From contig JANQNN010000012.1 in the NCBI GenBank assembly GCA_028279545.1, positions 62,001-126,000 of the forward strand: DNA of 64,000 nt, given 5' to 3'. Made by a program: the position numbers and the translations under genes. Every line of letters starts with the position of its first letter. The stretch's first letter is position 1. The notes beneath the pieces were generated by a model. It did no database searches. It had not been told where the DNA came from and was given only the letters and a program-made list of their open reading frames with translations. Below are positions 1-8,464 of this stretch, in pieces. This stretch comes from Nitrosopumilaceae archaeon (GTDB lineage: Archaea > Thermoproteota > Nitrososphaeria > Nitrososphaerales > Nitrosopumilaceae).

Positions 1-936
1 TTGATTGTAGGTACGCCAACTTGGAAACTCAATGCATCCATCATAAGAAATACCGATGATGGGAAAAAAATCTATCCCTTTGAATTATCTAGTGATAATG
101 CCCAAGGACTTCTTAGTTCAACAATAGGTACAACCTATCAAAATATTGGTAATGCGGTAAATGACGATTATGTTTATGATAGTTCTACAGAAGCCGCATT
201 TGCAAAGAGATTCTCCCAATACTTTGACCAAAATGACAAATTTGGGTGGAAAATTTCCCGCGAACCAGACCCCTTGATTGCAGATGGCAAAGCCATGATT
301 CCTGATTTTTTATTTGAGCGATTTGGAAGAAAAGTATACTTTGAAATTGTTGGCTTTTGGACAAAAGAATACCTGGAACGAAAAGCAGCTAAACTCAAAG
401 CACTGTTTGATTCTAATGAGAAAAATACACACAACAAAAACATTGATTTGTTGGTGGCAGTAAATTCTGAATTATCCTGTTCGCAAATAGAGGCAATTTC
501 TAAAGATCGAATTTTTACTTTTAAAAAAGAAGTTCCTATCAAACCTATCTTAGAACATTTGAAGAAAATCGACGCCCAAATTACTAAGGAAAAAATCAAT
601 GAAACAAGAATTAAACTAGACAAAAATAACTTGGATTTGATTTCTGTAGAGGAAGTTGCTCAAAAATATGCCATTCCAAAAGAAGCAGCTTTGAAAATTA
701 TCAATGATGCTTATCCTGATGCTTATGTGCTGATTGGTTCCTATTTAATTTCAAAAGAAAAAACCAATGCTGTAGATGTTTCTCTTGATGGGATTTCTAA
801 ATTTGTTCCGGCATGTACGGTTTTAAATTCCCACAAAATCCCAGATTCATGTCATGCTGATTTGTTAGCCATGTTGGGATATGATGTAATCTGGAATGAT
901 TTGGATCCTAGCAATGCCACAATAGTTAAAAAATAA
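1..936 (+). CDS. Bax1/DUF790-type nuclease, C-terminal part (cut by window edge)
   Basis: The reading frame is open at the left edge, so the visible TTG is not necessarily the real start and the N-terminal part is missing. Residues about 95-125 carry the hallmark of the DUF790 family (PDFLFERFGRKVYFEIVGFW followed by TKEYLERKAAKL), a restriction-endonuclease-like fold in which the E and the D/E residues of the beta-strand core bind metal. The family includes archaeal Bax1, a nuclease that partners the XPB helicase in DNA repair. A helicase gene would be expected just upstream, outside this window. The C-terminal third (about 215-311) looks like a helical helix-turn-helix-like segment (EEVAQKYAIPKEAALKIIND). 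Family assignment is fairly firm; the role in repair is by analogy. Confidence 0.75.
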   Translation: MIVGTPTWKLNASIIRNTDDGKKIYPFELSSDNAQGLLSSTIGTTYQNIGNAVNDDYVYDSSTEAAFAKRFSQYFDQNDKFGWKISREPDPLIADGKAMIPDFLFERFGRKVYFEIVGFWTKEYLERKAAKLKALFDSNEKNTHNKNIDLLVAVNSELSCSQIEAISKDRIFTFKKEVPIKPILEHLKKIDAQITKEKINETRIKLDKNNLDLISVEEVAQKYAIPKEAALKIINDAYPDAYVLIGSYLISKEKTNAVDVSLDGISKFVPACTVLNSHKIPDSCHADLLAMLGYDVIWNDLDPSNATIVKK

Positions 937-1015
937 TTATTACTCTGAGTAGAACGTTTCATTTTATTGAGTTAGAGTTTCAACCTAAATTTGTAAACAT
1001 ATTAAAGATTAAAAA

Positions 1016-1291
1016 GTAATAATCACTCCAGAACAAGTCCAGAATCTAAAAGAACTCGTAAAGGCAGCAGATGAATATCGTCGCATGTCAGAAGGTGAAG
1101 ATGTTCTAGGACTTGCAGTTTCTGTAGGGCGTCCATAAATGCCAAAGCATACCCCACACATGGCAATGACAAGTGGAATAATGCATGCCAACTGTGCAGG
1201 AGCACCCTCGATTGAAAAATGGCCTTTCTTTACACTTTTTTGGGAAAAAATGTTGACGTTTTTTTTAAAGAATAACTTGTTTGACAAATAA
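1016..1291 (+). pseudogene. possible gene remnant or pair of tiny ORFs in a 685-bp gene-poor gap
   Basis: The gap from 937 to 1621 has no ordinary gene. Within it, frame 1016-1138 encodes a protein-like, charged amphipathic stretch (ITPEQVQNLKELVKAADEY, then SEGEDVLGLAVSVGRP and a stop), but an in-frame stop sits just upstream and no ATG, GTG or TTG is available. An ATG follows directly after its stop and opens a second 50-codon frame to 1291. The base composition is richer in G and C than the flanks. This fits the tail of a decayed gene; a small structured RNA is the alternative. The remainder of the gap, 1292-1621, shows only AT-rich sequence and the promoter region of the next gene. Confidence 0.3.
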
Positions 1292-1621
1292 GCATTGGTG
1301 TGCCGCTGCAAAGGTAATCAAACATGCATGTATCATTATCAAAAAAACAACCCAGATTCAGTAAAGAAGGCAGATTATAGTTTACAAGATTAACAACTGA
1401 ACAAAAAACCCACGAATTCTTTTATAGCCTAACGTGACCCTGTTGAATTTCTTGCACTTGGAAAATTATGTGTGTCTAGGTTTTCTAATGGTTTATAGAA
1501 ATGAGCAGAATTAGCCATTTTTTTTAAAAAATTTATGCCTGAATTCTAGAAAAATTTTCCAAAGTGTCTATAATGAAATAAACTGACACAACTCTATATG
1601 AGATAAAATCAACCCTAAAGT

Positions 1622-1978
1622 ATGAAAGTTCTCATAATTGATGATAATGAGAATATTACCAGTCTACTTTCAACATTTCTTCAATCAAAAGGGTTTGATA
1701 ATGTAATCACAAATGATTCAAAAGATGGGTTGGAACTAATTCAAGAAGAAAAGTACGACGTGGTTTTGTTAGACCTACAAATGCCTGAACTCAGTGGGTT
1801 GGATATTATCAAAAAACTTGAAGAACAAAAAATTTTAAAGGATCAAAAAATTGTTATTCTTTCTGCCTCAGCATATTCTACAAAAAAAATTGATGGTTTA
1901 TTGAAAAAAGACGGAGTTCAACAATACTTGAAAAAACCTGTCAAATTAAACCAACTTTTGACAGCTATGGCAAGCTAA
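1622..1978 (+). CDS. single-domain response regulator (CheY-like receiver)
   Basis: A 118-residue stand-alone receiver domain with the complete active site. The acidic pair is D7/D8 (VLIIDDNE), the phospho-acceptor is D51 (VVLLDLQMP), a conserved Ser lies at about 81 (ILSAS) and the conserved Lys is K105 (YLKKPV). No output domain follows, so it would act by protein-protein contact after phosphorylation by a histidine kinase. No kinase gene is visible in this window. It lies 75 bp from a convergent gene on the other strand, with a second, degenerate receiver nearby. Assignment is firm; the partner is unknown. Confidence 0.93.
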   Translation: MKVLIIDDNENITSLLSTFLQSKGFDNVITNDSKDGLELIQEEKYDVVLLDLQMPELSGLDIIKKLEEQKILKDQKIVILSASAYSTKKIDGLLKKDGVQQYLKKPVKLNQLLTAMAS

Positions 1979-2053
1979 AATAATTTTTCATCCTATTACT
2001 TTTATCAAATCAGGAATTTTCTAAACTAAGCATTTAACAACAATCCAAAAAAA

Positions 2054-2446
2054 TTATTTTTTAGCGGGTATGTCGACCAAAGGATCAAAAAAATCTTCCT
2101 TCATTTCAATAATCTCTTTCAATATTACTTCATGAAAACATTTTGGTTCCAAGGTAATCAATATGATTCCATTTTCCTCCAGAGGTATTGTAATGCGTTT
2201 TAGTTTTTCGTATTCAGCCATTGCATAGATTGGTTTTCCCAGCTTGTCTGTAAATTTTTTTCTAGACTCCCACCTGGTTAGCGAGTCATTTAGGGATTCA
2301 ATTGTTTCTAAGGGACCTAAAATAGAAACAAATCCAGGGGCTTTTTTGGTTACAGATTTTTCTTTTGTTACGATTTGCACAAACCGAACATTTCTATCAA
2401 GGCTCAATATTTTTTCTGCTAATGGCTCAAGCTTTTTTGAAATCAA
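2054..2446 (-). CDS. conserved small cytosolic protein, paralogue of the 11.4-kb gene
   Basis: 130 residues from a TTG start; no in-frame ATG precedes it. I do not know its function. It clearly matches the protein at 11408-11785: both have KIL.LD..(I/V)RFV, then SL.RWE.RK(K/R)F..KLGKP(I/L)YA..EYEK.KR(I/L)TIP, a GIILI/GLILV strand and a FHEVILKEI end. The length and the strand-helix pattern resemble small roadblock/LC7-like or DUF6659-like proteins, but that fold guess is inference. No signal peptide or membrane segment. It is followed upstream on the same strand by a degenerate receiver (2531-2968), so a signalling role is plausible. Confidence 0.7.
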   Translation of the reverse strand: MISKKLEPLAEKILSLDRNVRFVQIVTKEKSVTKKAPGFVSILGPLETIESLNDSLTRWESRKKFTDKLGKPIYAMAEYEKLKRITIPLEENGIILITLEPKCFHEVILKEIIEMKEDFFDPLVDIPAKK

Positions 2447-2530
2447 TTTAATTCCTCGAATTCTCCAGAAAATTCAAAAATTCTATTTTAGTAATCATGC
2501 TACAACCATTCATCAAAAACAAACAAGGGG

Positions 2531-2968
2531 TCATTTTCTTCCATTCCCCAAATTCGAATACCTCTTTTGGACTTGAGTTCTTAGTTTGTTGTTTATTTCA
2601 ATTGAAATCTGAATTTTTTCCATTACCTGCGGGATATTTTTTTCGGCAATAGGTTGGCTAATCACAGTGCAGATTCTCAAATCCTCCAAAAAGTTTTCCT
2701 GGGTATTGGAGGTGTTTGCCATCATCATAATTATGCTAGTCATGGGAGAAATTTTTTTTATTTTTCCAATGGCCTCTATTCCTTTGAATCTAGGCATGTT
2801 CTCACCTAAAAAAGCTAAATTTGGTCGATTTTCCTTAATTAACCGAATTACATCATTCTGGGTATGACACAACCCAACAACCTTAATTTTCATATTGTCT
2901 AGAATTTGAATCAGGGGATCTAAATTTTCAGGTTTATCATCAACAAGAACTGCTGTACCAATTGTCAT
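2531..2968 (-). CDS. degenerate (pseudo) receiver domain protein
   Basis: A receiver-fold protein of 145 residues. The ATG at 2968 gives MTIGTAVLVDD; a TTG two codons upstream is the alternative. The first acidic pair is kept (D10/D11, VLVDDKPEN) but the phospho-acceptor position is Gly (G55 in NLAFLGENMP, where active receivers have LLD.NMP), and the conserved Lys is replaced by Gln (VISQPI instead of ..KP.). It therefore cannot be phosphorylated in the normal way and probably acts as a phosphorylation-independent interaction module. A C-terminal extension (about 118-145) is basic and probably helical. It sits in the same direction as, and upstream of, the conserved gene at 2054-2446. The fold assignment is strong; the role is unknown. 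Confidence 0.85.
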   Translation of the reverse strand: MTIGTAVLVDDKPENLDPLIQILDNMKIKVVGLCHTQNDVIRLIKENRPNLAFLGENMPRFKGIEAIGKIKKISPMTSIIMMMANTSNTQENFLEDLRICTVISQPIAEKNIPQVMEKIQISIEINNKLRTQVQKRYSNLGNGRK

Positions 2969-3287
2969 TTCCAAATATGGAAATAAGGAAATCTTATTTA
3001 ACTTTAATTACAAAAAAATAACATAAGGTAATAAAAGATGAAAAAAATATTTTTTGAAAATTTTTGATTTTCTATAGAAATTTTTTGAATTTTTTTCCCT
3101 TTTACCCGATCAATGTTTTAAAAAGATGATTTTGTCGGATTATGGAATTACATTTTCCCCTTCCAATCAAACCGTTAATCAATTTTTTATTTTTTAATTC
3201 TTGCAAACTCTATTGTCTTTTATTTTTTATAATAAAGGCTGAAAATGCTATTTAAAAAAGTCGTTCTAATTGAAAAAAGATAGTGAA

Positions 3288-3863
3288 TTAAATCTTATCA
3301 TCAGAATTTTTTTTTAACCAATTCAAAATTACCAAAGGATGTTTATCAGGAGGAAAAACCGGATAAAATATTTTTACAATTTTTGAATCCTCTAGAACCA
3401 ACGTAAGTCTTTTGTAAAAAGTTTTGTTATCCAACTTAAAGATTGGAATCTGTAATTTTCTATGGAATTTCAAACCAGTATCTGATAGAAGATCTTGAGA
3501 AAACCCTCTGACTAAAGATAGTTTTATTAACTCATCAACAGGTTGAGTGGAAACGCCAACTGGCATGGCATTATATTTTTGAAAGCTCTTTTTTTGTTCG
3601 TTAATTTGTAGATTTTGAGGAGTACAGCCACGAGCGCCTGGGATTTGATCCCATCTATTTGGAAGTTTTTTTCCCGGAATAGCCATCATTGGAAAAAAAT
3701 AAAGAATCACATAGCGAGTGTTAATTAAATTTACGTCAAATAATCTGTTTTTTGTTGACTCTAAAGGTATTTTTGGTATGGTTATTCCTAAAAGATGATC
3801 ACATGCACCGTCATTTAGCGGCTTAACCAAGTCTTCTGGGAGCTTTGCAAAATCCTCATCCAT
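3288..3863 (-). CDS. peroxiredoxin-like protein (GCTPQ type)
   Basis: A thioredoxin-fold peroxiredoxin-family protein of 191 residues from an ATG. The strand YVILYFFPM is followed by PGKKLPNRWDQIPGARGCTPQ, in which the Cys of the GCTPQ motif sits at the peroxidatic position; this long insertion before the Cys typifies a known redoxin subfamily. Then come VGVSTQPVDEL and LLSDTGLKFHRKL, matching the usual 'GVS..' and 'LLSD' blocks. No signal peptide, so it would reduce peroxides in the cytoplasm. Upstream, 2969-3287 (about 320 bp) is very AT-rich and holds no gene I can support. Family confidence is good; substrate is unknown. Confidence 0.8.
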   Translation of the reverse strand: MDEDFAKLPEDLVKPLNDGACDHLLGITIPKIPLESTKNRLFDVNLINTRYVILYFFPMMAIPGKKLPNRWDQIPGARGCTPQNLQINEQKKSFQKYNAMPVGVSTQPVDELIKLSLVRGFSQDLLSDTGLKFHRKLQIPIFKLDNKTFYKRLTLVLEDSKIVKIFYPVFPPDKHPLVILNWLKKNSDDKI

Positions 3864-3941
3864 TAGGTGGTTTGATATCCCTCCTTTATCTATAGAATTG
3901 CATTTTCTTCAAAACACTACATAACTTTCCAAATACCTGCC

Positions 3942-4196
3942 TTAACAGCTACACAAAAATCCTAGATTGTTTGCCAAACCACTTTGTGGATCTGAGGTTA
4001 AAAACCAGCCAAAAAACATGGTCTTTTTGGCAAAAACGGGTAGTTTCTGACCATTTTTGAAGACGTAAAAATTGTATCTTTTATTTAATACCCAATGGAT
4101 AATAGTCTCTGAGTGAAGTTGTAATCCATTTACCTCTACATGGGTTATGTTCCCAAAAAAATCCTGTTTTACACAAGTAATTTCGTATTCTTCCAT
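3942..4196 (-). CDS. DUF3892-like small protein
   Basis: 84 residues beginning MEEYEITCVKQD. The layout fits the DUF3892 pattern as I remember it: an I.CV strand, a G.I..V.V turn, a segment resembling an Ile-rich helix with the basic (N)KRYNFYV, a gap, and a closing block with LTSDP....NNLGFLCSC in place of the usual LRT.PD....NNL..LP.C. Function of the family is unknown. It is cytosolic, short and stands alone, on the same strand as the peroxiredoxin-like gene about 80 bp downstream. Confidence 0.65.
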   Translation of the reverse strand: MEEYEITCVKQDFFGNITHVEVNGLQLHSETIIHWVLNKRYNFYVFKNGQKLPVFAKKTMFFGWFLTSDPQSGLANNLGFLCSC

Positions 4197-4351
4197 CTGA
4201 AATTAGGATGAAAATTAGTTATAAAAGCCCTCGTAACATAATTTTTGAAAAAATAATTACATAAACTGTTTACAACTATGTTTGAAAATCCTGTAAAATT
4301 TTTCTTTACGTTCGTTTTCTTTTCTTCCAAATTATTATTCTTATTGTTACT

Positions 4352-4546
4352 CTAGATCCTGCAAACCTGTTTTGGAATTCTAGTGCTTCTGGTGTTATGT
4401 CTTGTTGCACTTTTGCAACAGGGACACCTGACAAAACATTTTTTGAAATAATACTCGCAGTTCCTGCAAAAGCAGCCCTTTTCTGCATAGATTTTTGCTT
4501 TGTTACCTTGCTCAAACTTTTGACAAGTATTCTTGCAATGATTCAT
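4352..4546 (-). CDS. small zinc-finger protein (CxxC ... CPCC type)
   Basis: 64 residues starting MNHCKNTCQKFEQ. It carries CKNTC near the start, then GCFCRNCEYYF and a CPCC knuckle followed by RHN, with a basic tail. The same architecture occurs at 52808-53044 (CKELC, KRCQICDIF, CPCCGNKLRTRPR), which supports the frame and the start. A longer start at 4567 is possible, but a TATA-like TTTAAATA on the minus strand about 4585-4592 would place transcription start near 4560, inside the longer version. A second frame over the same DNA (4306-4515) lacks any family features. Likely a zinc-binding DNA/RNA or protein adaptor; function unknown. Confidence 0.7.
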   Translation of the reverse strand: MNHCKNTCQKFEQGNKAKIYAEKGCFCRNCEYYFKKCFVRCPCCKSATRHNTRSTRIPKQVCRI

Positions 4547-4651
4547 ATGAAAATGTACAAAATTCATGGGTACATAAGTGATGCTATTTAAAACAAGTTA
4601 GAAAATTTAAAAAATATTTTTTAAAATTGATCTTCAAAAAAATTTCGAGAA

Positions 4652-6097
4652 CTAATTCACATCAGGAAAGAAAAAGAATTCTGAATAATATTTTTCCAAT
4701 ATTGCTTCATCATTGTCACAAAAACCGCCTGGCCATGTTTGCTTTTCACTTGTAAAAGTTGATGTATTGTTACTAATATCTATATTTTTTAACGTGATGA
4801 GTGTAATTTCGCTTGAACCGTCAAAATTCAAACAATTTGAAATTAATTTCTCTCCTATTTCCATATGGCTTACAAGCTTTTTGTCTTGCTTTGAATGCAA
4901 AAGAATTGAATTTTTATTGTTTATCTCAAAAAATGAGAAATACTGCGTTGAAAAATCCCCTCCATGTCCTGAAGTAAAGGCATCAGCAGGGTTTTCCAGT
5001 ACCAGATTCCTTACAGGCATCCAACCTTTCTGCGCAAAAATCACCATGCTTTTGGAGTTAAAAAGACAAGCAGGTTTGTTGTTCTCAGGATTAATCATCA
5101 AGAACCGACCATCCCTGCAGTCAATTTTAATTGGTTCTAGTCCATTTTTCCATTGTTTAATAGGAGACATCCAAGGCATTTCAATTACTGGTCCCCCTAT
5201 TCCAGTTGAATTTTCTTCTGCATTGTTTTCGTGACCTACACAAAGTCCATCTTGCAACATTGCTCCTTTGTGGCAATTTTGATAGGGCAAATTATCTTGC
5301 TCAGGTTCTGGAACTAGAGATTCTGCAACAAGTACGGATTCGGCAACGATTTCCAAATTATCAGTAATTCTGAAGGGTTTTGGAAGGGTATAATCGTCAT
5401 ATTTCGCGTAAATACTATCTCCAGAAACTGCAAATAATCTATTTCCGCTAGAAGCCTGTTTTTGCGTAAACGAGACTGCTGTTTCAAAAACTCCCGATTT
5501 TTCATCTGATTCTATTGCATCAACCATAATTCCCGCGCTATCTGAATCAGAGAAAACATGGATTGTTGTCTTATCCAGGGATTCAGGATTCAAATTCATG
5601 TCTGCATCTATAACCTGAATTTTTGCCGATTCACCTGGAAGATATTTGGATTTATCCAAAACAATGCCCCCTTCATTCCAAAATATTTTGAAAGATTTGC
5701 TAATAATTCCTCCATCTCCAAACTCAACCCTTATTGTAACCGAATCATCTCGACTTGCCTCTAAGAAACCATTGTTAGAACCACTTCCTTTGGTTCTGGG
5801 ATTGGTATCTGGCTTTCCATCTCCCGTTACGTCATGTAAAAAACCTGTAAGAATTATCTCACCTGTATACAAACCATTTCCGGCTTTGGATAATTTGTAA
5901 TTGCTTAATTCATGATAATCAGTAAAAATATTTACAGATGATTTATCCGAATCAAGCCCATGTTCAGTGATTCTAATGTTAATCTTGTCAGTCCATGTGT
6001 ATGTCGCTTTATCAAGATATATGGAACCATATGCATTACTTACCCATATTCCTGAAAACAACACGGCAAATACAATAATCAAAATGGTCGTTTTCAA
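4652..6097 (-). CDS. secreted S-layer-like protein
   Basis: 481 residues from a TTG start with a clear signal peptide (hydrophobic to about residue 24, ending NAYGS). Residues about 25-255 resemble the paired Ig-like modules I associate with the thaumarchaeal S-layer protein: LDKATYTWTDKINIRI, LTGFLHDVTGDGKPDTNPRT, GSNNGFLEASRDDSVT, VIDADMNLNPESLD and ASSGNRLFAVSGDSI. The C-terminal half has Cys pairs (CHKGAMLQDGLC; C..NSKS) and no membrane anchor. It is far shorter than a full S-layer protein, so it is probably an S-layer-associated or processed surface protein. It stands alone with AT-rich flanks. Confidence 0.75.
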   Translation of the reverse strand: MKTTILIIVFAVLFSGIWVSNAYGSIYLDKATYTWTDKINIRITEHGLDSDKSSVNIFTDYHELSNYKLSKAGNGLYTGEIILTGFLHDVTGDGKPDTNPRTKGSGSNNGFLEASRDDSVTIRVEFGDGGIISKSFKIFWNEGGIVLDKSKYLPGESAKIQVIDADMNLNPESLDKTTIHVFSDSDSAGIMVDAIESDEKSGVFETAVSFTQKQASSGNRLFAVSGDSIYAKYDDYTLPKPFRITDNLEIVAESVLVAESLVPEPEQDNLPYQNCHKGAMLQDGLCVGHENNAEENSTGIGGPVIEMPWMSPIKQWKNGLEPIKIDCRDGRFLMINPENNKPACLFNSKSMVIFAQKGWMPVRNLVLENPADAFTSGHGGDFSTQYFSFFEINNKNSILLHSKQDKKLVSHMEIGEKLISNCLNFDGSSEITLITLKNIDISNNTSTFTSEKQTWPGGFCDNDEAILEKYYSEFFFFPDVN

Positions 6098-6303
6098 TTA
6101 TTCAAGTTGGTATGGTGATATTCTTAAACAATTCTAATCTGCTTATTTTACTTTGATCCCATTGATCATGTTTGAGCGTGATTTTTTTTACCGTAGTTAG
6201 AATTGTAACACAAAACGCTACAATGATTAGACTTTGGATATTATACATTGCTGCAATTGCATTTCTTCCTTTGTCCAAAACGGTAGAATCCCCTGATTAG
6301 AAA

Positions 6304-6507
6304 ATGAGATTTAGATACAAAATTATTATCCCAATTGCAGCTGCAATTTTCTTTTTTGTTGTCTGGACAATAACTGACACGGTTTGTAAACCATGTATAG
6401 TTCCTCAAGATGCACCTGACAATTATTATTGTCCAAGTGTTTGTAAATTGGAACATTGGTGGATATCATGGTTTAGAGATTTTACAACTTTTTTTGAATT
6501 TTCATAA
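6304..6507 (+). CDS. small membrane/secreted Cys-containing protein
   Basis: 67 residues: a basic start (MRFRYK), one hydrophobic segment (about 7-25), then a short outside part with CKPC and CPSVC. Four Cys in so short a tail suggest metal binding or disulfides. I do not recognise the family. The gene lies alone between the S-layer-like gene (divergent) and the motif-bearing membrane gene at 6592-6903 (convergent). The protein-like signal/Cys layout is the main reason to call it real. Confidence 0.5.
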   Translation: MRFRYKIIIPIAAAIFFFVVWTITDTVCKPCIVPQDAPDNYYCPSVCKLEHWWISWFRDFTTFFEFS

Positions 6508-6591
6508 ATTTGTATGAATTGCAAAGAAAAATGTGAATATGGAAACCAATTTTTTAAAATGCGATTTAAAAAATAAAAAGTGGAAGGATTT

Positions 6592-6903
6592 TTATCCTCT
6601 TCCCATCGCAGCATATTTTCCCTTTCTACCCTTTACAAAAAATGCTGCAGCAACTCCCCCAAATATTCCAGTAGACAGTAAAATTGCCCCAAGGGTTCCT
6701 TCTGCTGCAAATATTGGAGTGCCTGAGCCTTTGCCTGGGTTTTCCCTTACCAAATCAATTCTGTCTTCATAAAGATCGATTATTTCTCCTAGACCTGTCT
6801 CACCTTCCAGAGGCATATACTGTGCAAATGCCAGGCTGCTTGCAGAGGGTAATATCAAAAAACTCAATATTACTCCTGCAATTGAAATTTTTTTTCTACT
6901 CAT
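6592..6903 (-). CDS. small membrane protein with NPGxGSGTPxF motif
   Basis: 103 residues from the ATG at 6903 (MSRKKISIAG); an ATG at 6951 would leave only about 40 bp for two divergent promoters, so the shorter form is preferred. It has a signal peptide (ends near SLAFAQ), an acidic outside stretch (EIIDLYEDRIDLVREN), the motif NPGKGSGTPIF and a C-terminal membrane helix with a basic tail (VKGRKGKY). The same motif, also directly before a C-terminal membrane helix, is in the divergent neighbour (NPGEGSGTPLF). Function unknown; the shared motif suggests both are handled by, or bind, the same partner. Confidence 0.7.
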   Translation of the reverse strand: MSRKKISIAGVILSFLILPSASSLAFAQYMPLEGETGLGEIIDLYEDRIDLVRENPGKGSGTPIFAAEGTLGAILLSTGIFGGVAAAFFVKGRKGKYAAMGRG

Positions 6904-6993
6904 TGAATAAATTACGTAAATTTTGCATAAAGGCTTTGATGAAATTTTCATTTTACTAATCTTTACATACTTTGTTGCCGTATAGATATCATT

Positions 6994-7776
6994 ATGAATG
7001 ATAAAATTTCTTGCATTGATGATAATCTAGATATTTTTTCAATAGATGATGAAAAATTAAAAATTTTAGCAAAAATCATTTCAAACAAATCAAGCATAGA
7101 GATTTTAAATTTATTATTCCACAATGAGTTGACTGCAAATGAGATTGCACAAAAAAACAAAATGTCATTGCAGCTTGTAAAATATTATCTAGAAAAAATG
7201 CAAGAAATTGATTTGATACATGTCTCAAGAATCGGAAAAAACTCAAAAGCGCGAGACATGAATTATTACAAGACCTCCAAACTTGCAATTGTAATCACAC
7301 CTACAAAAATTACTGAAAAGGCAAAGCAAAGCAAAATGTTATCGCGTTCTTTTAATTCACTTTACAGATTTTTTGGAATGGGAGCAGTCGCATCATTGTC
7401 TGCCCTATCCTTGATCTTTGTAACGGCTGAGAGCAGCGTTCTTACCCCTATCAAAAATTGGTATTCGGAGTTTAGTTTGCCAATAGAAATTCCTGGAACG
7501 GGCATTGCAAATTCAATGGATGAATCGTTTTATTTGGCAAAAACCAAAGTCGAATCTGTAGCATCAAATCCCGGTGAGGGCTCAGGAACCCCCTTATTTG
7601 ATCCTTATGCCAATGTTTTGGGTTTTACCGAATTTGATTTCATAGTTGCAATGGTTTTGATTGGAGCTATGGGTGCAGCTATGTCGTTGCCATTTTATTT
7701 ATTGTCGTATCGACATTCAAAAAAAATTTCCAAAAAAGAACTAATTCAGTACATAAAAAAGAATTTCAAAAACTAG
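6994..7776 (+). CDS. winged-helix regulator fused to a membrane domain with NPGxGSGTPxF motif
   Basis: 260 residues. Residues about 25-105 form an ArsR-like winged helix (KLKILAKIISNKSSIEILNLL, ELTANEIAQKNKMSLQLVKYYLEKMQEI, GKNSKARDMNYY). A membrane helix follows (about 125-148), then an extracytoplasmic segment with NPGEGSGTPLF, a second helix (about 213-235) and a basic cytoplasmic tail. This is the layout of a one-component membrane sensor: the outside loop would sense, the N-terminal domain would bind DNA. The divergent gene carries the same motif and is a natural target. The next gene starts 4 bp downstream and encodes a secreted protein, so they form an operon. Confidence 0.8.
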   Translation: MNDKISCIDDNLDIFSIDDEKLKILAKIISNKSSIEILNLLFHNELTANEIAQKNKMSLQLVKYYLEKMQEIDLIHVSRIGKNSKARDMNYYKTSKLAIVITPTKITEKAKQSKMLSRSFNSLYRFFGMGAVASLSALSLIFVTAESSVLTPIKNWYSEFSLPIEIPGTGIANSMDESFYLAKTKVESVASNPGEGSGTPLFDPYANVLGFTEFDFIVAMVLIGAMGAAMSLPFYLLSYRHSKKISKKELIQYIKKNFKN

Positions 7777-7780
7777 CTCG

Positions 7781-8425
7781 ATGTTTGGCAAAAAATTCCT
7801 AGTACTTTTTGGAGTTTTCGCACTTTGTTTAATCCCAGTAATTGCAATTGACGTTTTTGGCCATGGGAATCCCGGGGTAGATAGAGCACCTGCAATTGAC
7901 TTTGAGAATAGAAATGTAACAGTAGAGGCAAGGATGAGTCCTTCTGATATGACTGTTGGGGATTTTTCAAACGCATTTTTGAGTCTAAAGTTCATTGACG
8001 ATGATACCGAAGAGATTTTCAAACAAGTTACATATGCAGTTGAAATTTACAAAAAAGGAGAATTATTAGCTAGGAAAAACTTCTATGCTGAAGAAGGGCA
8101 TTTAACAGTAGATATTAGGCCAAACAGTTCATGTGGAGAAATCCAATTATGGAAATGTGTAAAATACTATGGTTCGGTTCATCCTATTGCAGGAGCATTA
8201 TACACCTTGGGAGAAAATAATCCTGTAATAGAGGGGCCTATTTTTTCTAGTGGTGGTTTGTATAACATTAAAGCTTCAGTAATTGGTGCTGATAGTGTCC
8301 GTTCAAACCTCTTGGATCCATTAGAATTTGATTTGTATGTTACAATAGCTCAAGAGTATGTCTTCTACATTACCGTGCCCGATAGTTTGATAATCAAAGG
8401 TGATGTTTCAGAAAACCAATATTGA
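7781..8425 (+). CDS. secreted beta-rich protein, in operon with membrane regulator
   Basis: 214 residues with a signal peptide (about 1-25, ending IDVFGHG). The mature part has alternating beta-strand-like segments: VTVEARMSPSDMTVGDFSNAF, KQVTYAVEIYKKGELL, HLTVDIRPN, and one Cys pair region (SSCGEIQLWKC). Such layouts resemble thaumarchaeal exported Ig-like domain proteins, but I cannot name a function. It begins 4 bp after the membrane-bound winged-helix gene, so the two are almost certainly co-transcribed and this protein may be the outside partner of that sensor. Confidence 0.7.
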   Translation: MFGKKFLVLFGVFALCLIPVIAIDVFGHGNPGVDRAPAIDFENRNVTVEARMSPSDMTVGDFSNAFLSLKFIDDDTEEIFKQVTYAVEIYKKGELLARKNFYAEEGHLTVDIRPNSSCGEIQLWKCVKYYGSVHPIAGALYTLGENNPVIEGPIFSSGGLYNIKASVIGADSVRSNLLDPLEFDLYVTIAQEYVFYITVPDSLIIKGDVSENQY

Positions 8426-8464
8426 TAGGATTAAAAAGATGATTATGTCTTTTGGAAAATTAAA

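Noticed and set aside
1009-1311. Minus-strand frame in the 937-1621 gap
   Set aside because: Reverse shadow of the plus-strand remnant with no recognisable features.
4306-4515. Alternative frame over the 4.4-kb zinc-finger gene
   Set aside because: It lacks the Cys pattern shared with the paralogue at 52808; the overlapping frame is better supported.
4306-4591. Plus-strand frame opposite the zinc-finger gene
   Set aside because: Antisense shadow; Cys arises from the reverse reading only.
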